A stretch of 64,000 nucleotides of DNA from Acidobacteriota bacterium (lineage in GTDB: Bacteria > Acidobacteriota > Thermoanaerobaculia > Multivoradales > Multivoraceae). The first letter of the stretch is position 1, and each line of letters begins with the position of its first letter. Below, one piece after another: positions 1 to 9,221 of this stretch. A program made the position numbers and the translations under genes. A model generated the notes under the pieces. That model made no database searches. It saw only the letters and a list, made by a program, of their open reading frames with translations, and had not been told where the DNA came from. The stretch covers positions 84,221-148,220 of the forward strand of contig JAPOXA010000206.1 in the NCBI GenBank assembly GCA_026707325.1, read 5' to 3'.

Positions 1-1
1 C

Positions 2-214
2 GCGCTCGTCCAGCTCATCGAGGCCTACGTGCTCACGCCACGGATCATGGGCGACCGCACCGGGTTGCACCCGATGGCGATCATCGTCGCCGTCTTCTTC
101 TGGGGCTCGGCGCTCAATGGCATCGCCGGCATGATCCTGGCGATCCCGCTGACCGCGTTCCTCGTCGTGTTCTGGCGTCTGGCGCGGGAGCGCTACATCG
201 GCGAGGTGGTGTAG
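2..214 (+). CDS. AI-2E family transporter, C-terminal fragment
   Basis: This is the C-terminal end of a polytopic membrane protein whose start lies before the window; the frame is open from base 2. The visible 70 residues include [14 protein letters not shown] followed by two hydrophobic helices with a [11 protein letters not shown] motif. This is the typical last part of the AI-2E transporter / PerM family (Pfam PF01594), which are inner-membrane permeases for small molecules, some of them for autoinducer-2. The substrate cannot be told from this fragment. It ends seven bases before the stop of the opposing AddA-like gene, so the two genes converge with almost no gap. Confidence 0.85.
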   Translation, partial: ALVQLIEAYVLTPRIMGDRTGLHPMAIIVAVFFWGSALNGIAGMILAIPLTAFLVVFWRLARERYIGEVV

Positions 215-221
215 GCCCCAG

Positions 222-3200
222 CTACAGAAGCACGAGCCGGCCGGAAGCCGGCGCTCCAGTCAGTTGCTGGAGGGCGTAGCAGTACCAGCGGACCTGGCGG
301 CGGTAGCGGTCGCCGCGGGTGACGCCGTTGCCGGCGGAACCGTCGCCTGAGGGCGCGTCGAGATCGCCGAGGTCCGTCTTCCAGTCGACGATGATCCAGT
401 TCCCGTCGTCGTCGAGGTAGGCGAGGTCGATCGCACCCTCGACGATCCGCCGCTCCGCATCGCCGTCCAGGGGCAGGAGGAACGGCGTCTCGCGCAGCAC
501 TCGTTGCGACGTCCGGGCGGCTTTCGCCGCCGGGCTGGCAAGCGCGGCCGTCACGACGGCTTCCGCCGCCGCCACTTCGGCGGCCGTCGAGCCGATCAGG
601 GCGCCGTGAAGCCGCGTCAGTTCGCCAATTCGCTTCGGCTCGCCGTCCAGCGGCGCGTCGCGCAGCACGGTGTGGACCAGGCTGCCGAAGCGCTTCCCGC
701 CGGGCCGGTCGCCTGATCGTACCAGTTGCTCGATTGCAACCTCGACGAGCTCGACCGGCGGTTCACTGTCGAGTTCGGTGACCGCGACCGGCCGGGCGCT
801 CGGTTCCTTGCCTCGGGCAACCAGATCCTCACCGTGACTCCGCCAGCGCTCGAAGCGTTCGCGGTTCGCGTCGTCGCCCGCGTCGATGAGCAGGTCCTCG
901 CCAAGCAGGCCGTAGCTCGCAGGCGGCTTCTCGTCGACCAGCTCGGCGTCCCACCAGACGACGTCGTAGCCGTCGGCGGCGCCGACCGCGTCGACCTCGC
1001 CGCCGGGGGTTGCCTGAGCCTCGTCGTCCCCGCCCTCGCCGGCGGCCCCTCTCACCGCCTCGCTGCCGCCGAAGCGGTGCCGACCCGGCCGGACCGACCC
1101 CTCCGGCTGCGGCTGGTGGTCGAACTCGCCCGGGCGTTTCGCCACCGACCGCTCGCCGAACGCCGGGCAGCCCGCCGCCGGCTCGGACTGGCGCCACCGC
1201 TCCGCCGGCGGATAGACCGCGTCGTTCAGGCACTGGACCCAGCCCTTCCGTTGCGCATCGCCGACCGCCGGCACGACGAGCAGATCGCGGGCCCGGGTGG
1301 CGGCGACGTAGGCGACCCGCACGCCCTCGGCCTCCTCGCGGCGATCCTCGATCTCGTTGGCCTCGATGAGCTCCTGCGGCGAAAGGCCGAGGAGCCTCAT
1401 GGCGCACAGGCCGTCCTCCGGTCGCACGGTCCGCTCGGCGCCGCGCGACAGGCCCGCCGTCATGTCGGCGAGGATGACGACCGGGAACTCCAGCCCCTTG
1501 GCGGTGTGTACGGTCATGATCCGCACTCCCTCGGCGTCCTCCTCTACCACGGGCGCCTGGGTGCTGGCCGGCCGCTCGGCCTCCTCGTCCAGTTGCTCGA
1601 CGAAGCCGCGGAAGGAGCGGCCGCCGGCCAGCTCGTAGCGGCGGGCGAGATCGCACACACGCTGCGCGTTGCCCAGGACCTGGTTGCCGGCCGGCCGTAG
1701 CGCCATCGACGCCTGGGCCCGGGGCCTGGCCAGCACCTCCTGCACCGTGCCTACGATCGGGCGGTAGTTCCGGCGACGGTGGAGCTCGGCGAGGAAGTCC
1801 AGCACTTCGACCAGCGAGGCGAACTCCGGCGGCGGCTCGCCGTCGTCGCCACGAGCGCGCCGCGGCGCCCGGTACGGATGCCAGCCGCCGTAGCGGCCCT
1901 TGAAGCGAAGCAGCGTCTCGTCGTCGAACGCGAACAGGCCGCCACGCAGCGTGGCGTAGACGGAGAGGTCGTCGTCCGGCCACTCCACCGCCTTGAGCGC
2001 CGACCGCATCGCCTCCACCTCCTCCCGTTCGTGGAAGGAGCGGGCGCCGAGCAGGAGATGGGGAATGCCCACCGCCTCCAGCCCGCGCACGTACTCACGG
2101 GACGTATCGCGGTTCCAGCTCAGGAAGCGGCGGAAGAGGAGGCAGACGTCCCGCGGCCGGACCGGCGAGCGCATGCGCTGGCCGGGGCGTTCCGGGTCCG
2201 GCACCTCGACCTCGAAGCCGCTGTCCTCGATCAGCCAGCGCACGAACTCGACCGTGGCGTAGGGCTGGCACGCCTCGATCTCCACGTTGCTCAGGTTGCG
2301 GCGACCATAGGGCCTGGGCGCCGGCAGCGCGACCACCGCGGGCTGGCCCGGGATCGTCGGGCGATGCTCGCCCAGAGCGATGTAGTCCGCGCTGCCGGCG
2401 TCGTGGTCGCCGGTCATCAGCGGGGCGAAGGCCGCGTTGACCAGCCGCTGGATCGGCGCCACCGAGCGGAAGCTCGTCGTCAGGTGGAGGATCCGGACGC
2501 CGCGCTCGGCGAGCAGGTCCTTCACGTCGTGGTAGAGCACGACGTCGGCGCGGCGGAAGCGGTAGATCGACTGTTTCGGATCCCCGACCACGAAGAGCTT
2601 GCCCGGAGCCGGCCGCACCCGCCTCCAGTGGTCCTCGTCCGCGTCGTCGGCCGATAGCAGCAGCAGGATCTCCGCCTGGAGCGGATCCGTGTCCTGGAAC
2701 TCGTCGATGAACAGGTGGCTATAGCGCCGCTGCAGGTGGGCGCGCACCGCGCCGTCCGAGCACAGCAGGTCGCGGGCCTTGATCAGGAGATCGTGGAAGT
2801 CCAGCTTGCCGAGAGCGCCCTTCGCCTCCTCGTAGCGTTCGACCGCGCCGGCGAGTTCGTCCCGGAGCAGCGCCACGAGGTCCGCGTTGACCGCCTCCAC
2901 GAACTCCTCCAGGCGCTCCGCCAGCCGCTTCCAGAGTTCCCAGATCTGCTCCCGGGCGACTCCCTCCGCGAAACCGCCGCGACCCTTGCGGGGCGCGCCG
3001 AAGCCGCTCAGGCGACGCCGCAGCTCGACGAACCGGGCTTCCAACTGGTCCAGGAACGCCTCCCCGCCCTCCTCTCCGGCACCGGTGCCCGACGAGCCGG
3101 AGGCCTCGAGTTCCCGCGCCCGGGCGATCCAGGCCGCGAGTTCCACCACCCGGTCGAGACCGCGACGCAGGATGTCGCCGCGCCGTCCGTGCCGCAGGAG

Positions 3201-3884
3201 GTCGGCGAGGCGCTCCACCCGCGCCGCGAGGTCCGCGATCTCCGCCTCGCGATCGAACTCCGGCCGCCGCCAGCTCGCCGGGAAGTCGCGCCACTCCACC
3301 AGACGCCAGGCGGTGTCGCGCAACTGGTCGAGCGGCGGCCGCTGCGGCGACCACGGCCCGACGGTGAGCCGCGCCAGCTCCCGCCGCAGGCCTGGCGGCA
3401 TCGATTCGAGTTGCTCCTCGATCCAGCGCCGGAAGGCGCGGTTGAAGAGGCGCGGCGCCTCGTCCTCGGCCAGTTCGCCGAAACCCGGGTCGACGCCGGC
3501 TTCGACCGGCCGTTCCCTGAGGATCTCCGCGCACAGCGAGTGGATCGTGCCGATGGACGCTTCCTCCAGGCGGGAGATCGCGGCCTCCAGGTTGTCCGTC
3601 CGTTCCCCAACCTCGCCCGCGGCCCGCAACTCCAGCAGGCGCTTGTCCAGCTCCTCCCGCAGGCGGAGCTTCAGCTCGCCGGCGGCCTTCCGCGTGAAGG
3701 TGACGGCCGCCAGACCGTCGACCTTGCCGAGGCCCTGCTCCAGGATCGCCACCAGCCGCTCGACCAGCACCGTCGTCTTGCCGGTGCCGGCCGCCGCCTC
3801 GACCAACTGGCTCTCCTCCAGGGCCTCCCGAATCCTCCTCCGGGCGGATTCGTCGGCAAGGAGCGGTGCGGCCCCGACCGTCAC
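222..3884 (-). CDS. addA: AddA-like UvrD/Rep helicase-nuclease
   Basis: This is a 1220-residue superfamily 1A helicase with a C-terminal PD-(D/E)XK nuclease, the subunit that with AddB processes double-strand breaks for RecA loading. Walker A (GTGKTT) is at residues 33-38. Motif Ia is VTFTRKAAGEL, motif II is FIDEFQDTDPLQ, motif III is VVGDPKQSIYRFR, and motifs V/VI are TVHTAKGLEFPVV and VAYVAATRARDLLVV. The nuclease motif appears near the C-terminus as GAIDLAY followed by IVDWKTD. The start chosen is GTG at 3884, which overlaps the stop of the AddB-like gene as GTGA; the frame is open further upstream but only inside that gene. The overlap implies translational coupling. A generic UvrD-type exonuclease name is the only real alternative. 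Confidence 0.9.
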   Translation of the reverse strand: MTVGAAPLLADESARRRIREALEESQLVEAAAGTGKTTVLVERLVAILEQGLGKVDGLAAVTFTRKAAGELKLRLREELDKRLLELRAAGEVGERTDNLEAAISRLEEASIGTIHSLCAEILRERPVEAGVDPGFGELAEDEAPRLFNRAFRRWIEEQLESMPPGLRRELARLTVGPWSPQRPPLDQLRDTAWRLVEWRDFPASWRRPEFDREAEIADLAARVERLADLLRHGRRGDILRRGLDRVVELAAWIARARELEASGSSGTGAGEEGGEAFLDQLEARFVELRRRLSGFGAPRKGRGGFAEGVAREQIWELWKRLAERLEEFVEAVNADLVALLRDELAGAVERYEEAKGALGKLDFHDLLIKARDLLCSDGAVRAHLQRRYSHLFIDEFQDTDPLQAEILLLLSADDADEDHWRRVRPAPGKLFVVGDPKQSIYRFRRADVVLYHDVKDLLAERGVRILHLTTSFRSVAPIQRLVNAAFAPLMTGDHDAGSADYIALGEHRPTIPGQPAVVALPAPRPYGRRNLSNVEIEACQPYATVEFVRWLIEDSGFEVEVPDPERPGQRMRSPVRPRDVCLLFRRFLSWNRDTSREYVRGLEAVGIPHLLLGARSFHEREEVEAMRSALKAVEWPDDDLSVYATLRGGLFAFDDETLLRFKGRYGGWHPYRAPRRARGDDGEPPPEFASLVEVLDFLAELHRRRNYRPIVGTVQEVLARPRAQASMALRPAGNQVLGNAQRVCDLARRYELAGGRSFRGFVEQLDEEAERPASTQAPVVEEDAEGVRIMTVHTAKGLEFPVVILADMTAGLSRGAERTVRPEDGLCAMRLLGLSPQELIEANEIEDRREEAEGVRVAYVAATRARDLLVVPAVGDAQRKGWVQCLNDAVYPPAERWRQSEPAAGCPAFGERSVAKRPGEFDHQPQPEGSVRPGRHRFGGSEAVRGAAGEGGDDEAQATPGGEVDAVGAADGYDVVWWDAELVDEKPPASYGLLGEDLLIDAGDDANRERFERWRSHGEDLVARGKEPSARPVAVTELDSEPPVELVEVAIEQLVRSGDRPGGKRFGSLVHTVLRDAPLDGEPKRIGELTRLHGALIGSTAAEVAAAEAVVTAALASPAAKAARTSQRVLRETPFLLPLDGDAERRIVEGAIDLAYLDDDGNWIIVDWKTDLGDLDAPSGDGSAGNGVTRGDRYRRQVRWYCYALQQLTGAPASGRLVLL

Positions 3885-6800
3885 GGTTCGAGCCTCAGTT
3901 CGTGAAGCGGCTCGAGGCGGCGCCTCTGCTTGCGGGCGACGCGCAGATCCTCGTACGGCCCGCAGACGGGTCGGTAGTCGCAGTAGCGGCACTCGTCCTT
4001 GTCCGGCGCCGCGGGCAGAAAGCCCTCTTCCAGGGCGCCGTCGACGGTGTCCAGCATCCTGCGGGCCGCGCCGCGGCTGCGCTCGTCGAGCCGGACGGAG
4101 ACGACGCGGTAGCCGCCCCGCTGCGTGCAGTAGGAGAGCCGGCCCGAGACGACCTCCCGCTCGAGCACGGCCTCGGCCGCCAGGCTGTAGAGAACCGGCT
4201 GCAGCACCTTGCCGCCGCCAATCACGAGAGATGTCCCGGCGTGGCGCGCGCCGCCCGTCTTGTGGTCGGTCACCCGCAGGCGGCCGGCGGCGTCCGCTTC
4301 GACCAGGTCGATCGAGCCTCTGAGTCGCGCGCCGCCCTGCACCTCGGCCGGTTCCGGGACGCTCTTCGGGTCCCGCTCGCCCGACCGCGAGAGCCCGAAC
4401 CCGAGCTCGGCGTGGACCGGTGTCCAGCCTCCCTCCTCGTCCGCCACCTGGCGGAGCCATCCGCGCAGGTCGCCGCGCAGAGCCTCGAACTCGGCCCTCC
4501 ACACGCCCTCGATCGGCGGCGCCAACCGGTCCCGGTAGTCGCGCTCGGCCCCCTCGAGAACAACGTCGAGCACGCCGAACACGTCGTCGAGCCGCGGGGG
4601 CGTCACCGGCAGGAGTCCGGCCTCCCGGAGAGCGCCGAACAGCCGGAACTGGATCTCGTGGAAGATGCCGCCCCGGGTCATCGGGTCCAACTGCTCGAGC
4701 TGCACGAGTTCGTCGCGCGGCCGCAGGTAGAGGACCGCCTGGAGGAAGAACCGGTAGGGACAGGCGGCGAAGTTCTGGAGCGCGGTCGGCGAGTAGGAGC
4801 GCTGCCCGATCCGGTGCCGCGACAGGTACTCCCGGGCCTCGTCGCCGGCGTCGACCAGGCCGTCAACCGGGAACCAGCCCTTGCGCCAGCGTCTGGCCCG
4901 GGCGCGCAAGGCGCGCGCGAGGTGCTCGTTCGAGGAGAGCAGGAATCGCGCCCGGCCCTGGCGCTCCGCCGCAGGCAGTGCGCCTCCGAGCAGCGGCTGG
5001 AGCATGGCGAGGTCGAACTCCGCCTCGTCGATCGCCTCGTCCGGGTCGGCGGGGGCCGGCCAGCCGACGACCGCCGCGCCGGCGGCCGCAGCCCGCCGGC
5101 CCAACGTGTCGAGGTCCGGCAGCCGGCCTTCCGCGGCCCGCAGCAGGTCCAGGGCGTAGAGCGACGGCACCCGGGCCCGGCCCTGCACCAGGTCGACCCG
5201 CGGGTAGGACGCGTCGAGCCGCCCGGCCGCCGCGCCGGCCGCGAGCCGCAGGAGGAGTTGCTCGCGACGCGTTCGGTCGATGTCGACCACCAGGCGGTAG
5301 CCCGCCCCGCCGAGAGCGCGGCGGCGCTCGTCGAGCAGCAGAGCGTCCTCCCCCGAACGCCGCGGAAAGACCCCTTCGGCGAGCCCGGGCACGAAGACGA
5401 GATCGAAGGAGCGACCCGCCGCCTCTTCCACTCGGCCGACGAAGACGCGCCCATAGCGGCGGTTCGGCGGTTCGCGGCGGCTGAATCCGAGGCGCTCGGC
5501 GAGCACCCGCTCGACTTCTGCGAGGCCGACCTCGTCGACCTCCGACAGCGGCCGCAGCTCCGCCAGGATCTCGAGCACGGACTCCGGGCGCCGCAGCGAC
5601 ATCGTCGCCAGCCGGCCGAGGCGGCCGAGCCAGACGCCCCAGTCGGCGCTCTCCGGCAGATCGTCCAGAAACTCCACCAGTGGCAGCGCGAAGCTCCTGA
5701 GAGTGGCCAGACGCACGATCTGGCGCTCCAGGTAGCCACGGCGGCCTTCGTTCTCGTCGGCGGCTTCGCGGAGCTGCAGTCGGAACTCGGCGTCGAGCCC
5801 TTCAAGGCGCTTCCGCCAGCGGTCGGCACCGCCGACCACGGCCGCGTCCACCAGCAGTCGCTCCCACCGCGCGGGGGCGCGGAGCGCGCCGGCCGGGGCC
5901 GCGTCTTCCTCGGAAGCGTCGCCGTCCACAGCACCGGCAGCCGCGGACTCCGGGCTCGCCGGCGCCGTCTCGGGAGGCTCCGCCGACTTGAGCACGAGCT
6001 GCTCGCCGGCCGGTTCCACCCAGGGGACATCCTCGACCTTGGGCGGCGCGCCATCGGCGGCCGGCTTCGGTGTCTGGCCGAGCGACAGGTACTCCGCGAA
6101 CCGGCTCGCCGAGAGCCGCTCACCGGCGCAGGCGAGCAGGGCAAGGAAGGCGCGGCCGGCCGGGTTGGGACGCAGCGAACCGCGCGTGACGTAGGCCGGG
6201 ATCCTCGCGCGGTCGAGAGCGTCCTCGATCAGCGGCAGGTAGGCCGCGGGCTGGCGCGCCAGGATCGCGATCCGGTCGAAAGGGAGGCCGGCGGCAGCGG
6301 CCGCCCGGATGCGGCGCGCGATCTCGACGCACTCCTGGCCCTCCCCCGCCGCGGAGAACAGGTCGACCGACGTGGTCGTTTCGGTGGCGGGGGGAGTCCC
6401 GGCCGCGTCCGGTCCCGTCTCGAAGACGAAGCGCTGCACGCGGCTGAGCGCACCGTGTCGGTCGCCTTCCGTCTCCCGGTCGAGATCGGTTACGGTCCCA
6501 TCGCCCAGCACGGAACTCAGCCACTCCAACGACTCCCCGTCCCCCGCGACCGCCGTCGCCAGCACCTCGCGGCCGCGGGCCGCAAGGGACCGGAGGACCT
6601 CCGCATGGGCCCGGCTTCGCAGGGGAAGATCGAGCCAGATCGAGCGCCGGGGCACGCTTGCCCGTCCCTCGGCGAGAGCCTCGGCGGCAAGGCGAAGCAC
6701 AGCGGGACGGTCGGCCAGTCCGAAGCGCTTCATCTCTTCCGAGAAGCGGTCGAGCAGGAGTCCCAGGTCCCTCGTACCGTCGTCGTCCATGAGCGCCGTC

Positions 6801-7219
6801 GCAGGGACGCCGGCCGCCCGCAGTTCGCCGATCGTCGAGGCCAGCGAGCGGGCGAACCCCGGCATGCCGGCAACCGGCGACAGGCGCTCCAGTTCGCCGT
6901 TCGCTTCCGCCAACCGCGCGGCACGGGCCGCGATCGCCTCCGTTCCGAGCGGCGTGATCGGGCGCAGACCGCGGGCCGCCAGATCGAGCGCGGCGGCCTG
7001 GAGCGTCCATTGGTCGAACGACATCGCGTGGACGCCCAGTACGCCGTCGCCGGTCCCTGACAGCCGGCGCAACAGGTCGTCCGCGGCGCCGCGGGACGGC
7101 GCGAGCAGCAGGACCTCGCCGCCATCCCGCAGGAACTCGCGCAACCGGCGCCCGGCCGTCGCCAGCCTCGCCCGGGCAGAAGCCGAAACCAGGATCGGCG
7201 CGGTGGCCCGGTCCGTCAC
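3881..7219 (-). CDS. addB: AddB-like PD-(D/E)XK nuclease subunit
   Basis: This 1112-residue protein is the probable partner of the downstream AddA-like helicase in recombinational break repair. The N-terminus has a helicase-like fold (EVLLLAPSRGAADDLL) without a good Walker A, so it is probably not an active ATPase. The C-terminal half carries a nuclease domain with a GSIDLVEAD strand followed by TDHKTG. Cysteines at about 820, 1077, 1080 and 1086 (FAACPYRFF, then CRYCDYRPVC) match the split iron-sulfur cluster of AddB-type nucleases. It overlaps the PQQ gene upstream by ATGA and the AddA-like gene downstream by GTGA, so all three are probably translated from one message. Confidence 0.85.
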   Translation of the reverse strand: MTDRATAPILVSASARARLATAGRRLREFLRDGGEVLLLAPSRGAADDLLRRLSGTGDGVLGVHAMSFDQWTLQAAALDLAARGLRPITPLGTEAIAARAARLAEANGELERLSPVAGMPGFARSLASTIGELRAAGVPATALMDDDGTRDLGLLLDRFSEEMKRFGLADRPAVLRLAAEALAEGRASVPRRSIWLDLPLRSRAHAEVLRSLAARGREVLATAVAGDGESLEWLSSVLGDGTVTDLDRETEGDRHGALSRVQRFVFETGPDAAGTPPATETTTSVDLFSAAGEGQECVEIARRIRAAAAAGLPFDRIAILARQPAAYLPLIEDALDRARIPAYVTRGSLRPNPAGRAFLALLACAGERLSASRFAEYLSLGQTPKPAADGAPPKVEDVPWVEPAGEQLVLKSAEPPETAPASPESAAAGAVDGDASEEDAAPAGALRAPARWERLLVDAAVVGGADRWRKRLEGLDAEFRLQLREAADENEGRRGYLERQIVRLATLRSFALPLVEFLDDLPESADWGVWLGRLGRLATMSLRRPESVLEILAELRPLSEVDEVGLAEVERVLAERLGFSRREPPNRRYGRVFVGRVEEAAGRSFDLVFVPGLAEGVFPRRSGEDALLLDERRRALGGAGYRLVVDIDRTRREQLLLRLAAGAAAGRLDASYPRVDLVQGRARVPSLYALDLLRAAEGRLPDLDTLGRRAAAAGAAVVGWPAPADPDEAIDEAEFDLAMLQPLLGGALPAAERQGRARFLLSSNEHLARALRARARRWRKGWFPVDGLVDAGDEAREYLSRHRIGQRSYSPTALQNFAACPYRFFLQAVLYLRPRDELVQLEQLDPMTRGGIFHEIQFRLFGALREAGLLPVTPPRLDDVFGVLDVVLEGAERDYRDRLAPPIEGVWRAEFEALRGDLRGWLRQVADEEGGWTPVHAELGFGLSRSGERDPKSVPEPAEVQGGARLRGSIDLVEADAAGRLRVTDHKTGGARHAGTSLVIGGGKVLQPVLYSLAAEAVLEREVVSGRLSYCTQRGGYRVVSVRLDERSRGAARRMLDTVDGALEEGFLPAAPDKDECRYCDYRPVCGPYEDLRVARKQRRRLEPLHELRLEP

Positions 7220-8637
7220 GGCGCCGGCGGTGGGATGAGTTCCAGGGCGGCCAGCCGGTTCCGTCCCCGCGCGTAGAGGACGCCGTGGGAGAGCACGGGC
7301 GCCGCCCAGGCCGGATAGCGCAGCAGATCGACCTCCCGGCCGTCGACTTCGGCCCGCAGCCGGATGTGACCCACCTGCTGGTAGCTCTCGGGAGTCGCCC
7401 GGATGAGCAGCAGATCGCCGACTTCGCTGTGCACGACGAAGTGGCCGTCGACGTAGAGCAACTGGGTGCGCGCAAGACGCGGTTGGCTCCAGTGGATCTC
7501 GCCGGTCGCCCAGTCGACGGCCCGCAACTCCGCGTTCGGCGACTTCTCTCCGCTCGAGACGTAGACGACCCCCTCGTGGTAAACGGGCGTGTTCCAGTGC
7601 GCCGCGATCGACTGGTTACGCGGTCCGTCCTGCCAGATCGATCGGAAGGCACCGCCATCGCCCTCGGAGGCGGCGTCGTACTCGAGCAGGACCGCGCCCT
7701 TTTCGTAGGACTCCGTCAGCAGCACCTGGTTGCCGACGATCACCGGGTTCGCCGCGTTGACGCTGGTCAACCGCCGCGCCCGCCAGTCGAAGCGGTCCAG
7801 CTCCCGGCCCGCCTTCGGGTCGAAGACGATCAGGCCGGAACGCGCGAAGTGGAAGCCGAGGCGCCTGCCGCCATAGTCCATGACAATCGGACTCGCGTAA
7901 CTGGCCAAGTCGTCGCCCACGCGATAGCGCTCCTCGCCCGTCCGCTTGTCGAATGCGACCAGGGCCGTGCCGTTCGGCTTCACCCGACCGCTGTGGATGT
8001 TCGGCGCCTCCGGCGGACTGCCGCCGACCGCCACGATCAGCAGGTCGCCCTCGATCCAGGGCGAACTGGCGACGCCGAAGAAGTTCTGCTGGACGCCGTA
8101 GTCCGCATGCACGTCGCGCTCCCAGAGCACGGCTCCGTCGACGATGCGATGGCAGCGCAGAAAGCCGGCCGCGCCCACCGAGTAGACCCGCGGGCCGTCG
8201 ATCAGGGGCGCTGTGCGCGGGCCCCCGTCGTAGCCGTAGTAATCCTCGTAGTCCGTGGGGTACTCGGAGCGCCAGAGTTCCTTGCCGTTCCCGGCGCGAA
8301 CCGCGACCAGACGCGCCCGGTCGCGGTAGCGCGTGAAGTAGAAGAGCCGGCCTCTGGCCACCGACGGCGCCGCGTAGCCTTCGCCGAGTTCCAGGTGCCA
8401 CAGGAGAGGCAGACCCTTAGCCCAGTCGGTCCGAATGCCTGTCTCCGGTGACTTCGAATCCCGGTTGGGGCCGAGAAAAGCCGGCCAGTCGATGCCGTCC
8501 GTGCGGGTGCGGAGATCGGGCGGCAACGTCTCGCCGTCGGCCGCCACCGCCCGGTCCGCAGGTTCCGTCGCCAAGGCCGCCGCCAGCAAGAGTCCCGCCG
8601 CGCGGAGCACGGCCGGGGGGCGGCGGCGTGGGTTCAC
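7216..8637 (-). CDS. Secreted PQQ-like beta-propeller protein
   Basis: This is a 473-residue protein with an N-terminal signal peptide (hydrophobic stretch around residues 12-25, then AVAADG). The rest is repeated propeller blades such as LVAVRAGNGKELW, LVAFDKRTGEERY and LRAVDWATGEIHW, the pattern of PQQ-binding-like/outer-membrane assembly repeats (PF13360/PF13570). Such proteins occur in Planctomycetota and Acidobacteriota with mostly unknown roles. No catalytic dehydrogenase or cytochrome domain is attached. The start is GTG at 8637, two bases after the cupin gene stop. It overlaps the AddB-like gene, an unusual neighbour for an extracytoplasmic protein; the link is probably only transcriptional. 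Confidence 0.8.
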   Translation of the reverse strand: MNPRRRPPAVLRAAGLLLAAALATEPADRAVAADGETLPPDLRTRTDGIDWPAFLGPNRDSKSPETGIRTDWAKGLPLLWHLELGEGYAAPSVARGRLFYFTRYRDRARLVAVRAGNGKELWRSEYPTDYEDYYGYDGGPRTAPLIDGPRVYSVGAAGFLRCHRIVDGAVLWERDVHADYGVQQNFFGVASSPWIEGDLLIVAVGGSPPEAPNIHSGRVKPNGTALVAFDKRTGEERYRVGDDLASYASPIVMDYGGRRLGFHFARSGLIVFDPKAGRELDRFDWRARRLTSVNAANPVIVGNQVLLTESYEKGAVLLEYDAASEGDGGAFRSIWQDGPRNQSIAAHWNTPVYHEGVVYVSSGEKSPNAELRAVDWATGEIHWSQPRLARTQLLYVDGHFVVHSEVGDLLLIRATPESYQQVGHIRLRAEVDGREVDLLRYPAWAAPVLSHGVLYARGRNRLAALELIPPPAP

Positions 8638-8639
8638 TC

Positions 8640-9026
8640 TCAGCCGACCAGGTCGATCCGGTCCGTCCGGTTCGGCACCAGGCAGAGGAACTCGAACGGC
8701 GCCTCGATCACTTCGTAGGAGTGCGGCAGGCCCGCGGGGATGAGCAGCACGTCGTCCGCGCCGACTTCGACGGTTTCCTCGCCCAGGACGATTCGCGCCC
8801 GCCCGCGCAGCACGTACTGTTCGTGCTCGACCTGGTTCGTGTGCAGGGGCATACCGCCGCCGTCCTCCATGCGGAACCGCCGCATCGCGAAGTGCGGCGC
8901 ATCGTCGGCGGCGCCGAGCAGCACCTGAGTGGTCGTCGCCGTGCCGAGTTCGACGCGGTTCGCCGGTGCATCGCCAGCGCGGCGGACGACGGCGGCGTGC
9001 GGCTCCGCGGAGGACTTCGGGCTCAT
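8640..9026 (-). CDS. Cupin-domain protein
   Basis: This is a 128-residue single-domain cupin (PF07883 type). The first cupin motif is visible as LHTNQVEHEQYVLRG with two His and one Glu as metal ligands, and the second as LIPAGLPHSYEV. Small cupins of this kind bind a metal and act as isomerases, dioxygenases or sensors; the reaction cannot be told from sequence. It is the first gene of the run that continues into the PQQ, AddB-like and AddA-like genes, two bases before the PQQ start. The start chosen is ATG at 9026. Confidence 0.85.
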   Translation of the reverse strand: MSPKSSAEPHAAVVRRAGDAPANRVELGTATTTQVLLGAADDAPHFAMRRFRMEDGGGMPLHTNQVEHEQYVLRGRARIVLGEETVEVGADDVLLIPAGLPHSYEVIEAPFEFLCLVPNRTDRIDLVG

Positions 9027-9071
9027 CGACCTGACTCTACCGCCGCCTGCCTCGTCCGGAGCCTGCCGTGG

Positions 9072-9209
9072 TCAGCGCCCGCGGTAGCGGGGACGCTCCG
9101 ATCCGTCCGGCGTCTTGGAGAGCAGCTTGAGCAGCAGGCCGGCCCCCAGGGCGACGTCGTAGATCACCCCGAGAACCAGGACGGCGACGAGAAGAGCGAC
9201 CAAGAGCAT
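9072..9209 (-). CDS. Small membrane protein of 45 residues
   Basis: A short reading frame begins at ATG 9209 and ends with TGA at 9072. Residues 2-16 are strongly hydrophobic (LLVALLVAVLVLGVI), a second apolar patch is at 20-30 (ALGAGLLLKLL), and the tail is charged (SERPRYRGR). It resembles a single-pass or hairpin inner-membrane microprotein. It lies 12 bases after the stop of the NTF2-like gene and 45 bases before the cupin start, on the same strand, so it may be part of that transcript. A TTG two codons upstream could also start it. No homologue is recognised; the support is the hydrophobic pattern and its position. Confidence 0.45.
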   Translation of the reverse strand: MLLVALLVAVLVLGVIYDVALGAGLLLKLLSKTPDGSERPRYRGR

Positions 9210-9221
9210 GACCAAGCGGCC

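Noticed and set aside
3866..7060. A plus-strand open frame of over 1000 codons opposite the AddB-like gene
   Set aside because: It is antisense to a gene with clear nuclease motifs and its product is Arg/Pro/Ala-rich without domains; long antisense frames are usual in such GC-rich DNA.
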